This document shows, piece by piece, positions 1 to 5,286 of a stretch of 10,331 bases of DNA. How positions within the stretch are numbered: position 1 is the stretch's first letter; each line of letters opens with the position of its first letter. A program made the position numbers and the translations under genes. This DNA comes from Gp6-AA40 sp050742535 (GTDB lineage: Bacteria; Acidobacteriota; Vicinamibacteria; Vicinamibacterales; UBA2999), in NCBI GenBank assembly GCA_050742535.1, contig JBOGIQ010000209.1:1-10331 (forward strand), given 5' to 3'. The notes beneath the pieces are model-generated. The model was not told the origin of the DNA and did not search any database. It worked only from the letters and a program-made list of their open reading frames with translations.

Positions 1-278
1 TTCTTGTCCTCTTCGATCCGGACGTCGGTTTCCGGAAGCGCCTTGACGATCTCGTAGAGCTTCTTTGCAGGCAGCGTCAGTGAGCCACCCTTCGCGACAG
101 CTGCCTGGCATTTGCTCCGCAGCGCAACTTCCAGATCCGTTGCGAGCATCCGAACCTCGTTGCCTTTTGCTTCCAGAAGCACGTTGGCAAGGATCGGTAT
201 GGTGTTCTTGCGCTCGACAATGCCCTGGAAAAGTTGCAGTTCTCGCAGAAGCTCATTCTTGCGGACAACGAGTTCCAT
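1..278 (-). CDS. dnaN: DNA polymerase III beta subunit (sliding clamp), N-terminal part, truncated by window edge
   Basis: The minus-strand reading starts at an ATG at 278 and stays open to base 1, giving 92 residues. It begins MELVVRKNELLRELQLF. The family hallmarks RKNTIPIL (residues 23-30), ANVLLEA (31-37) and LATDLEV (45-51) match domain 1 of the bacterial beta clamp. That protein is normally about 365-380 aa, so roughly three quarters lies outside the window. The clamp is a ring-shaped dimer that tethers the replicative polymerase to DNA and also binds initiation-control and repair factors. A GAGG-like ribosome-binding sequence lies 4 nt upstream of the ATG, which is slightly close. dnaN follows dnaA on the same strand, the classic origin order, but with about 300 bp between them and an apparent promoter of its own. 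Identification is secure; the C-terminal domains cannot be assessed. Confidence 0.96.
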   Translation of the reverse strand, partial: MELVVRKNELLRELQLFQGIVERKNTIPILANVLLEAKGNEVRMLATDLEVALRSKCQAAVAKGGSLTLPAKKLYEIVKALPETDVRIEEDK

Positions 279-317
279 AGAACCTCGAGCGGAGCGGTGT
301 GTCCGCGTTCACCGTAG

Positions 318-337
318 CGTCCGCGTGCAGGCGGACG
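318..337 (-). other. Small hairpin in the dnaN leader
   Basis: CGTCCGC (318-324) and GCGGACG (331-337) can form a perfect 7-bp stem with a 6-nt loop. It lies between the predicted dnaN promoter and the dnaN start, so it would be in the mRNA leader about 40 nt before the start codon. No U-tract follows on the minus strand, so it does not look like an intrinsic terminator. A role in mRNA stability or translation is only a guess. Confidence 0.3.
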
Positions 338-360
338 ATTGCCGGAAGTGGTGGTTCACT

Positions 361-470
361 CCCTTATAGAATGATCAGAAAAGATAAGAAATTATACAAG
401 AAAGAAGGCGCTGTGCAAAAGTCTATGTGTGCTAATTAATCATTACTATTCAACAACTTACAGACGCCGA
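361..470. other. A+T-rich segment in the dnaA-dnaN intergenic region, candidate unwinding element
   Basis: Bases 361-460 contain 69 A or T out of 100, in striking contrast to the GC-rich coding sequence on both sides. The rest of the 279-577 gap is not A+T-rich and shows no ORF with coding features. In some bacteria, such as Bacillus, the DNA unwinding element lies between dnaA and dnaN while more DnaA boxes lie upstream of dnaA. The same layout is possible here. The segment also carries the predicted dnaN promoter, which may be sufficient to explain its composition. Confidence 0.45.
391..419 (-). promoter_or_regulatory. Predicted sigma70-type promoter for dnaN
   Basis: On the minus strand a perfect -10 hexamer TATAAT (391-396) is preceded, after exactly 17 bp, by TTTGCA (414-419), which matches 4 of 6 bases of the -35 consensus TTGACA. 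Sequence further upstream (about 421-460) is very A+T-rich and could act as an UP element. The leader to the dnaN ATG would be about 105 nt. A chance TATAAT is more likely in such A+T-rich sequence, but its spacing and its position before dnaN support a real promoter. Confidence 0.6.
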
Positions 471-570
471 TCCGGTGTGGTACGGGACCGCGCTCACGGT
501 GAGTAGACAGTGGAGATTCGGCCTTTGCGATTCCTTCCACAACGACGCGCCCGGTTGAGCTGTTGAAATC

Positions 571-579
571 TGTGGATTT
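571..579 (-). promoter_or_regulatory. Degenerate DnaA box overlapping the dnaA stop codon
   Basis: TGTGGATTT on the plus strand reads AAATCCACA on the minus strand. It matches 7 of 9 bases of the consensus TTATCCACA, with the TCCACA core intact. It overlaps the last bases of dnaA. A weaker match with the same core (CCTTCCACA, 6 of 9) lies at 533-541. Either could be a low-affinity site on the dnaN side of a bipartite origin, or chance. Confidence 0.35.
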
Positions 580-1933
580 ACTTAAATGCCTGCAGAAACG
601 AGGTCATCAGGCTGTTGAAATCGCTATCCTTTTTTCGCATTTCCTCGACCTTTTTGATCGAGTGAATCACGGTCGTGTGGTGCTTTCCCCCGAAACTCCT
701 GCCGATCTCCGGAAGCGACGCGTTGGTCAGTGATTTCGAGAGGTACATCGCGATCTGGCGCGGCATCGCGACCGACTTCGAGTTGTTGCGCGACTTCAGT
801 TCCCCGACTTTCAGCTGGTAGTAGTCCGAGATGTATTTCTGAATGCTCTCGATCGTGACCGCTTTCTCGTCCTGCTCGATCACGTTCCGCAGGACTTCCT
901 GTGTCAGCTCGAGCGAGATTTCGCGCCCTGTCAACGACGCGTACGCAATCAATCGAATGAGCGAACCCTCGAGCTCGCGAATGTTCGACTTGATCCGGCC
1001 GGCCATGTAGATTGCGACGTTGTCGGCCAGCGGCACCGCTTCGGCCTCCGCTTTTCTCTTCAGAATTGCAATTTTTGTCTCGAGATCGGGTGGTTGAATG
1101 TCGGCAATCAGTCCCCATTCGAAGCGGGATCGCAGCCGCTCCTCCAGTGCCGGGATTTCGTGCGGCGGCCGATCGCTGCTGAGAACGATCTGTTTCTGCG
1201 CGTCGTACAGGGCATTGAAGGTGTGGAAGAACTCGGTCTGTGTACCTTCCTTTCCCGACACGAACTGAATGTCGTCGACCAGAAGAATGTCGACGCTTCG
1301 ATACCGTTCGCGGAAATCGAGGATCCGGTCGTAGCGAACCGCGTTGATCATCTCGTTCATGAATCGCTCGGACGAGATGTAGGTCAGCTTCAAACTCTGA
1401 TCGTGCTGGAGCACATACTGACCGACGGCGTGCATGAGGTGCGTCTTCCCGAGCCCCACCCCGCCATAGATGAACAGCGGGTTGTAGGACCGCGAGGGCG
1501 CCTCGGCCACCGCGCGGCACGCGGCATGTGCGAACTGATTCGATGGTCCGACGATGAAGGTGTCGAACGTATAGCGGGGATTCAGGCCGCCCGGAGACGT
1601 CGCCGGCGAAGCAGGCGGCGGAGGTTCCAGCTCGAATGTGTCCTGCGCGGCGGCCGTGTCGTTCGCGGGTTGCGCCGCGGCGGTGCCCTCCGCGACGAAC
1701 ACGACAGAGGTTCCCGGCCGGCGCACTTCCGCGAGCGCCTCGGACAGGACGAGCGAGTAGTGTTTGGTAAGCCAGTCCTTGAACAGCTGATTTGGAACCC
1801 GCACGGTGATGGCGCCGTTGCCCTCGGCGACGAATGACGTCGGCTTGAACCAGGTGTAGAAGCTGTGCCGATTGACTTTGGTTTCGATCCGGCCGAGGAC
1901 CTGATCCCAGATACTGGAGTCCATGCGGAGCAC
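578..1933 (-). CDS. dnaA: Chromosomal replication initiator protein DnaA
   Basis: This 451-residue protein is an AAA+ ATPase that binds DnaA boxes, melts oriC and loads the replicative helicase; it also regulates transcription. Domain I (about 1-85) includes the conserved SFYTWFKP stretch. Domain II is a short Ala/Pro/Thr-rich linker (about 86-118). Domain III carries Walker A GGVGLGKT (157-164), Walker B LLVDDIQF (217-224), a sensor-1 segment around LSSDRPP (251-257), a Box VII Arg region near 266-271 and the sensor-2 motif NIRELEGS (317-324). Domain IV ends in the DNA-binding signature FGGKHHTTVIHSIKKVEE (414-431). The start is GTG at 1931-1933, preferred because AGGA lies 7 nt upstream (1941-1944). 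An ATG three codons in (1922-1924) would place it 16 nt away. The length is normal. DnaA boxes upstream suggest the usual autoregulation. Confidence 0.98.
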   Translation of the reverse strand: MLRMDSSIWDQVLGRIETKVNRHSFYTWFKPTSFVAEGNGAITVRVPNQLFKDWLTKHYSLVLSEALAEVRRPGTSVVFVAEGTAAAQPANDTAAAQDTFELEPPPPASPATSPGGLNPRYTFDTFIVGPSNQFAHAACRAVAEAPSRSYNPLFIYGGVGLGKTHLMHAVGQYVLQHDQSLKLTYISSERFMNEMINAVRYDRILDFRERYRSVDILLVDDIQFVSGKEGTQTEFFHTFNALYDAQKQIVLSSDRPPHEIPALEERLRSRFEWGLIADIQPPDLETKIAILKRKAEAEAVPLADNVAIYMAGRIKSNIRELEGSLIRLIAYASLTGREISLELTQEVLRNVIEQDEKAVTIESIQKYISDYYQLKVGELKSRNNSKSVAMPRQIAMYLSKSLTNASLPEIGRSFGGKHHTTVIHSIKKVEEMRKKDSDFNSLMTSFLQAFK

Positions 1934-2058
1934 CGAACAATCCTAGGAAAACTGGGACTTTCGCCCCCAAAACCGGCGTCTGGCCGGCGCAAACCGATCG
2001 ACGGGTCGGCCGAGGCCCGAAAAATATGGCGTCAGCGGCCTTCGCCAGCGCTGAAACC

Positions 2059-2086
2059 GCTATAAATCAAGCGTTTCGAGCGGTAA
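2059..2086 (-). promoter_or_regulatory. Weak candidate promoter for dnaA
   Basis: On the minus strand TATAGC (2059-2064, 4 of 6 to TATAAT) is preceded after 16 bp by TTACCG (2081-2086, only 3 of 6 to TTGACA). The leader to the dnaA GTG would be about 120 nt. The DnaA boxes start about 20 bp upstream of the -35, which would suit DnaA autoregulation. The hexamers are poor, so this is a tentative call. Confidence 0.25.
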
Positions 2087-2104
2087 CCCAGCCGTTTCAT
2101 CTGC

Positions 2105-2136
2105 TTTTCCACAATGTTTTCCACAGGTGTGGAAAT
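2105..2136. promoter_or_regulatory. DnaA-box cluster: two direct boxes and one inverted box
   Basis: TTTTCCACA occurs at 2105-2113 and again at 2117-2125, a 12-bp period close to one helical turn. The inverted box TGTGGAAAT at 2128-2136 reads ATTTCCACA on the other strand. Each direct box matches TTATCCACA at 8 of 9 positions, and the inverted box at 7 of 9. The second and third boxes form the perfect inverted repeat TTTCCACAGGTGTGGAAA (2118-2135), two 8-bp arms around GG. Close spacing should favour cooperative DnaA binding. Confidence 0.8.
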
Positions 2137-2236
2137 CTTGGGGGAGAAACCGAACGGGTCGAGGCGGCGGCACTGCATCAACGCACCCGAAAAGACGACC
2201 GCGAACTGTAACACACCGCGATTACAGCCTCGCTTT

Positions 2237-2266
2237 TTGACACTTCCGACGAGCGACGGCTAGTAT
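2237..2266 (+). promoter_or_regulatory. Predicted sigma70-type promoter of the rpmH operon
   Basis: A perfect -35 hexamer TTGACA (2237-2242) is followed after 18 bp by TAGTAT (2261-2266), which matches 4 of 6 bases of TATAAT. Transcription would start near 2273, giving a leader of about 48 nt to rpmH. No other strong promoter is visible until the one before parA, so this may drive much of the downstream run. Confidence 0.6.
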
Positions 2267-2320
2267 TGGGAGTTTCACGGACGACGTTTCGACGCTCAAA
2301 TCGTGTAGGACACAGTCACA

Positions 2321-2476
2321 ATGGCAAAGGGTAAGCGCACGTTTCAGCCCAACCGGCGACGCCGCAGCAAGACGCACGGCTTCCGGGTGCGGATGTCGAC
2401 CAAGAACGGCCGTATCGTGCTGAAACGTCGTCGTACAAAGGGTAGAAAACGCCTGACCGTCTCCGACGAGCGGTAA
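2321..2476 (+). CDS. rpmH: Large ribosomal subunit protein bL34
   Basis: This is a 51-residue, extremely basic protein beginning MAKGKRTFQPNRRRR and containing the L34 signature KTHGFRVRMSTKNGR (residues 17-31), then KRRRTKGRKRLTVS. It is a small structural component of the 50S subunit that contacts 23S rRNA. Typical L34 is 44-47 aa. The extra length comes from the MAKG start (as in actinobacterial L34, instead of MKRT) and a short acidic C-terminal DER. AGGA (2307-2310) lies 10 nt before the ATG. It is the first gene of the rightward run, 14 bp before rnpA, the standard pairing. Confidence 0.97.
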   Translation: MAKGKRTFQPNRRRRSKTHGFRVRMSTKNGRIVLKRRRTKGRKRLTVSDER

Positions 2477-2490
2477 CGAGCGAGCGCCCG

Positions 2491-2889
2491 GTGACGGAGC
2501 GCCTTTCCCGGCAGGATCGCGTCCGACGGCGACCGGAATTCGAGCGGGCTTATGAGCACGGTCTGCGGTTGTCCGGCCGGTTCATGACCCTGTTCGTGGC
2601 GCCAAACGGCGGCAGCCGGTGCCGTCTTGGCGTGGCCGCCACTCGAAAACTCGGCTCCGCGGTTGTGCGGAACCGGGCCAAGCGTCTCGCCCGCGAGTTG
2701 TTCCGAAAGCAGAAACCGCCCGCGGGCCTGGATGTCATCCTGGTGCCGCGCCGAGAAATGCTCGATGCGCCCTTTGCCAGCCTTGAGGCCGATTACAACA
2801 CCACCCTCGCCCGACGCGACCGTGACCAGCCGCACCCTCGCCGGCCGCGCCGCGATCGCGTCGGTGCTGGCGCTCGTCGCCGCGTATAA
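2491..2889 (+). CDS. rnpA: Ribonuclease P protein component
   Basis: This 132-residue basic protein is the protein cofactor of RNase P, which helps the catalytic RNA remove 5' leaders from pre-tRNAs. It opens with the family-typical RLSRQDRVRRRPEFERAYEHG (residues 4-24). It carries the RNR signature RNRAKRLARELFR (60-72) and a final core helix segment around FASLEADYNTTLARR (95-109). The start is GTG, 14 nt after rpmH, with no clear Shine-Dalgarno sequence, so translational coupling is likely. The last 22 residues are very Arg-rich and lie entirely where yidD overlaps in another frame. This tail is probably not part of the conserved fold. Confidence 0.95.
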   Translation: MTERLSRQDRVRRRPEFERAYEHGLRLSGRFMTLFVAPNGGSRCRLGVAATRKLGSAVVRNRAKRLARELFRKQKPPAGLDVILVPRREMLDAPFASLEADYNTTLARRDRDQPHPRRPRRDRVGAGARRRV

Positions 2890-3100
2890 GTCCCTGCTTT
2901 CACCACTATTTGCGGGATCCTGTCGCTTCCAGCCGTCCTGCTCGGACTACCTGTCGCAGGCCGTCCAGACGCATGGAGCGCTTCGGGGAACGTGGCTCGG
3001 CATCAAGCGCCTCGCGCGGTGTCACCCGTTTGGTGCCGCAGGCATCGATCCCTGTCCGCCCGCCCGCCGCACGGATCGGTCAGGGCCAAGGCACGCGTAG
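2822..3100 (+). CDS. yidD: Membrane protein insertion efficiency factor YidD
   Basis: The 92-residue product has a hydrophobic N-terminal helix (about 8-30) and the family signature SLLSPLFAGSCRFQPSCSDY (24-43). HGALRGTWLGIKRLARCHPF (51-70) and a DPCP motif (77-80) follow. Cys34, Cys40 and Cys67 are the conserved cysteines; Cys78 is extra. YidD is a small membrane-associated protein thought to help YidC-dependent insertion of membrane proteins. The GTG at 2822 is the best start because it gives the expected length and a hydrophobic N-terminus. It lacks a good ribosome-binding site, and the frame stays open upstream to at least 2627. It overlaps rnpA by 68 bp in a different frame and ends 8 bp before yidC, so coupling with both neighbours is likely. 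Confidence 0.9.
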   Translation: MTSRTLAGRAAIASVLALVAAYKSLLSPLFAGSCRFQPSCSDYLSQAVQTHGALRGTWLGIKRLARCHPFGAAGIDPCPPARRTDRSGPRHA

Positions 3101-3108
3101 TCTCTTTC

Positions 3109-4803
3109 ATGGAACGTAGGATCTTCATCGCGGTAATCCTGGGCGCCCTCGTGATGTACGGCTGGCAGGCGTTGTTCATGCCGCCACCGCCAGCCACCCC
3201 CGCCAGGACAGCGACAGAAGCGCCTGCCGCGACCAAGCCCCCACCGGCCGGTCCGTCGGCACCCCCGGCGACCGCTGCTGCTCCAGCAGCTCCAGACGCC
3301 CCGGCTGCGGTCGCGCCGGTAAAGGGCGAATCATCGGAGCGCGAGATTGTGGTCGAAACCGCGGCCGCGGAAATCGTGCTGACGAACCGGGGCGCACGCG
3401 TGCTGCACTGGCGCCTCAAGGACTATCGGGACCTCTCTGGGCAGCGCGTCGATCTGATTCCGTCGAACGTTCCACTAGACCAGCCTCGTCCGTTCGCCTT
3501 GCGCGTCGCTGACGATCCGCAAGTCACGGCGCGACTGAACGAATCGCTCTATCAGGTGAGCGGCGACGCCTCGGGCCGCGTTGACGCTCGTGCCTCCGCC
3601 GCGACGATCGTTTTCGAGTTCGAGGACGCCGCCGGCCTTCGGGCGCGCAAGGTGTTCAAGTTCGAGCCGCGGCACGTGGTGGCGTTCACCGCCGACATCA
3701 GCAACGGCGGAACGACGATCAACCCGTACATCGAGTGGGGACCCGGCCTCGGCGATCTGGGTGCCGCCTCGTCGGGAGGGAGTTACTTCACGGGAAATGC
3801 GGTGCAGCCACCGCAAGCCGTCTATCACCGCGATGGCGATGTCGAACGTCTCCGGGCCGACGCGGTCACGTCGCAGCCGGTGCACGAAGGACAGTTCCGC
3901 TTCGCCGGCATCGACGACCACTACTTCCTCGCGGCTCTCGTCAATCCCGGCCAGGCACGGCTCGAATTCCGATCCGTGCTGCTCCCTGTTGCCGGCAGCG
4001 ATGCGCCGATTCAGTTTCTGTCCGGGGCCTATCGCCTCCAGCAGCCGCCGCGCGAGCTGAAGCTGTACGTCGGACCGAAGCAGTTCGATGTGCTGCGCGG
4101 CGTCGACGGCGAACTCGTCCGCGCGATCGACTTCGGGATCTTCTCGTGGATGGTCGTGCCGCTGTTGAGCGCGCTGAAGTGGTTGTACGGCTTCCTCGGC
4201 AACTACGGCTGGGCGATTATCGTCCTCACCATCCTCCTGAACCTGGTGCTGTTCTACCCGCGCCATCGCAGCGTCGTCGCGATGCGGAAGATGCAGGAGA
4301 TCCAGCCCGAGATGAAAGCCATCCAGGATCGCTACGCGAACCTGAAGGCGACCGATCCCGCCAAGCAGAAGATGAACACGGAGATCATGAATCTCTACCG
4401 GGAGCGCGGCGTGAACCCGGCAAGCGGCTGCGTGCCGATGCTGCTCACGATGCCGGTGCTGCTGGCGTTCTACTCGCTGCTGGCAATGTCGATCGAGCTG
4501 CGCGGCGCGCCATTCGCCGGATGGATTCACGATCTGTCGGCGCCGGATCCATACTTCGTGATTCCGCTGCTGATGGGCATCACGATGTTCTGGCAGCAGA
4601 AGATCACGCCGACGTCCGCCGACCCGACGCAGCAGCGGATCATGATGATCATGCCGGTCATGTTCACGGCGATGATGGCGTTTTCGCCGAGCGGCGTGGT
4701 TCTGTACTGGACGGTGAGCCAGCTGTGGGCCATCGGCCAGCAGTACCTGACGAACCGGTTGATTGGACCGCCCGCAGTTGCGACGGCGCGGCGCGGCAAG
4801 TAA
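3109..4803 (+). CDS. yidC: Membrane protein insertase YidC, Gram-negative type
   Basis: This 564-residue inner-membrane insertase and chaperone works alone or with SecYEG. An N-terminal membrane anchor (about 5-23) is followed by a Pro/Ala-rich linker (about 24-72) and a periplasmic domain (about 75-340). The conserved insertase core follows. It comprises TM2 (about 362-384), a cytoplasmic hairpin loop (385-435), TM3 (about 440-461), WIHDLSAPDPYF (472-483), TM4 (about 482-496) and a final hydrophobic region with MPVMFTAMMAFSPSGVVLYW (515-534). The ATG at 3109 gives a canonical YidC N-terminus. The frame is open further upstream inside yidD, but that part lacks YidC character. No clear Shine-Dalgarno sequence is visible. 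By eye-alignment with E. coli, the position of the groove arginine (R366) is Asn378 here. The anchored periplasmic domain implies a diderm host. Confidence 0.97.
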   Translation: MERRIFIAVILGALVMYGWQALFMPPPPATPARTATEAPAATKPPPAGPSAPPATAAAPAAPDAPAAVAPVKGESSEREIVVETAAAEIVLTNRGARVLHWRLKDYRDLSGQRVDLIPSNVPLDQPRPFALRVADDPQVTARLNESLYQVSGDASGRVDARASAATIVFEFEDAAGLRARKVFKFEPRHVVAFTADISNGGTTINPYIEWGPGLGDLGAASSGGSYFTGNAVQPPQAVYHRDGDVERLRADAVTSQPVHEGQFRFAGIDDHYFLAALVNPGQARLEFRSVLLPVAGSDAPIQFLSGAYRLQQPPRELKLYVGPKQFDVLRGVDGELVRAIDFGIFSWMVVPLLSALKWLYGFLGNYGWAIIVLTILLNLVLFYPRHRSVVAMRKMQEIQPEMKAIQDRYANLKATDPAKQKMNTEIMNLYRERGVNPASGCVPMLLTMPVLLAFYSLLAMSIELRGAPFAGWIHDLSAPDPYFVIPLLMGITMFWQQKITPTSADPTQQRIMMIMPVMFTAMMAFSPSGVVLYWTVSQLWAIGQQYLTNRLIGPPAVATARRGK

Positions 4804-4820
4804 CGATAGGTGCCGACGGT

Positions 4821-5270
4821 ATGTCTTTGAACACTGAAATCGCGGCGTTCGTGCAGAACGTCGTCACCGCGATGGGCCTCGTGCTGACCGCCAGCGTCGA
4901 GGAAACCCCGGAGGGGACCCGCATCAACCTCGACGGCGAGGATGGCGGGGTGCTGATCCGGCGCGGTGGGGAAGGCCTGCAGGCGCTGCAGCACGTGGTT
5001 GCGACGACGTTCCGGAAACAGCTCGGCGAAGACAACCGCATCGTCATCGACTGCAACGGCTTCCGCCGCGACAAGGACGCGGAGCTGCGGCAGATGGCGC
5101 AGTTCATGGCGGGCAAGGCGCGCTCCTCGGGAACGCCGCAGGAAATGGGGCCGCTCAACCCGTACGAACGTCGCATCGTGCACCTAGCCATCGCGCAGGA
5201 TCCGGACGTCACGTCGGAGAGCATCGGCGACGCCTTCATGAAGACGGTGATCATCTCCGTCAAGGACTGA
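4821..5270 (+). CDS. khpB: KhpB/Jag-type RNA-binding protein (KH-like and R3H domains)
   Basis: The 149-residue product matches the C-terminal two domains of Jag/KhpB (SpoIIIJ-associated protein). A KH-like domain covers about 15-80, with LIRRGGEGLQALQHVV at 45-60. An R3H domain covers about 85-149, with ELRQMA (88-93), GPLNPYERRIVHLAI (110-124) and the R117-x3-H121 pair that names the domain. The family binds RNA and has been linked in Firmicutes to cell-elongation control together with KhpA. The N-terminal Jag_N domain of many homologues is absent, and the protein ends soon after the R3H fold. The first Gly of the usual GxxG loop is Arg here (R47). It lies 17 bp after yidC, the usual neighbour, and 16 bp before mnmE. 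An AGG lies about 10 nt before the ATG. Confidence 0.88.
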   Translation: MSLNTEIAAFVQNVVTAMGLVLTASVEETPEGTRINLDGEDGGVLIRRGGEGLQALQHVVATTFRKQLGEDNRIVIDCNGFRRDKDAELRQMAQFMAGKARSSGTPQEMGPLNPYERRIVHLAIAQDPDVTSESIGDAFMKTVIISVKD

Positions 5271-5286
5271 GCTTGTTGCGTCCGTT

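Larger units (their letters stand above)
1934..2320. other. oriC: Origin of replication (oriC), dnaA-rpmH intergenic region
   Basis: This 387-bp stretch separates leftward dnaA-dnaN from the rightward rpmH operon and has no convincing coding sequence. It holds three clustered DnaA-box-like 9-mers (2105-2136), a modest A+T-rich patch about 2056-2140, a weak candidate dnaA promoter and a good rpmH promoter. Gene orientation diverging from this point, the dnaA, dnaN, rpmH and rnpA neighbours, and parS-parAB about 7 kb away all support an origin. The number of boxes is low for a complete oriC, so sites in the dnaA-dnaN gap may contribute. Short open frames here have no family features. Confidence 0.8.

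Noticed and set aside
431..460. DnaA-trio (TAG/TAA repeats) on the minus strand of the A+T-rich segment
   Set aside because: Only two consecutive trios (TAG TAA) can be read, and they lie over 100 bp from the nearest DnaA-box-like site, whereas trios normally follow a box closely.
491..515. Terminator between dnaA and dnaN around CTCACGGTGAG
   Set aside because: The palindrome has almost no loop and no T-tract follows in the direction of dnaA transcription, so no intrinsic terminator can be supported.
2026..2214. Two short open frames on either strand across the DnaA-box region
   Set aside because: They span the DnaA boxes and origin sequence, lack ribosome-binding sites and resemble no protein family.
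2271..2279. GTTTCACG in the rpmH leader as a second parS
   Set aside because: Only half of the palindrome is present; the expected GTGAAAC arm is missing, so ParB specificity is unlikely.
3475..4530. Long minus-strand open frame (351 codons) antisense to yidC
   Set aside because: It runs opposite a clear yidC and is rich in Arg, His, Glu and Val as expected from reading GC-rich codons backwards. It has no recognisable motif.
3735..5270. Apparent 511-codon frame suggesting a fusion upstream of khpB
   Set aside because: The upstream part is an out-of-frame shadow of yidC that happens to run without a stop into khpB. KhpB-like sequence begins only at the ATG at 4821.
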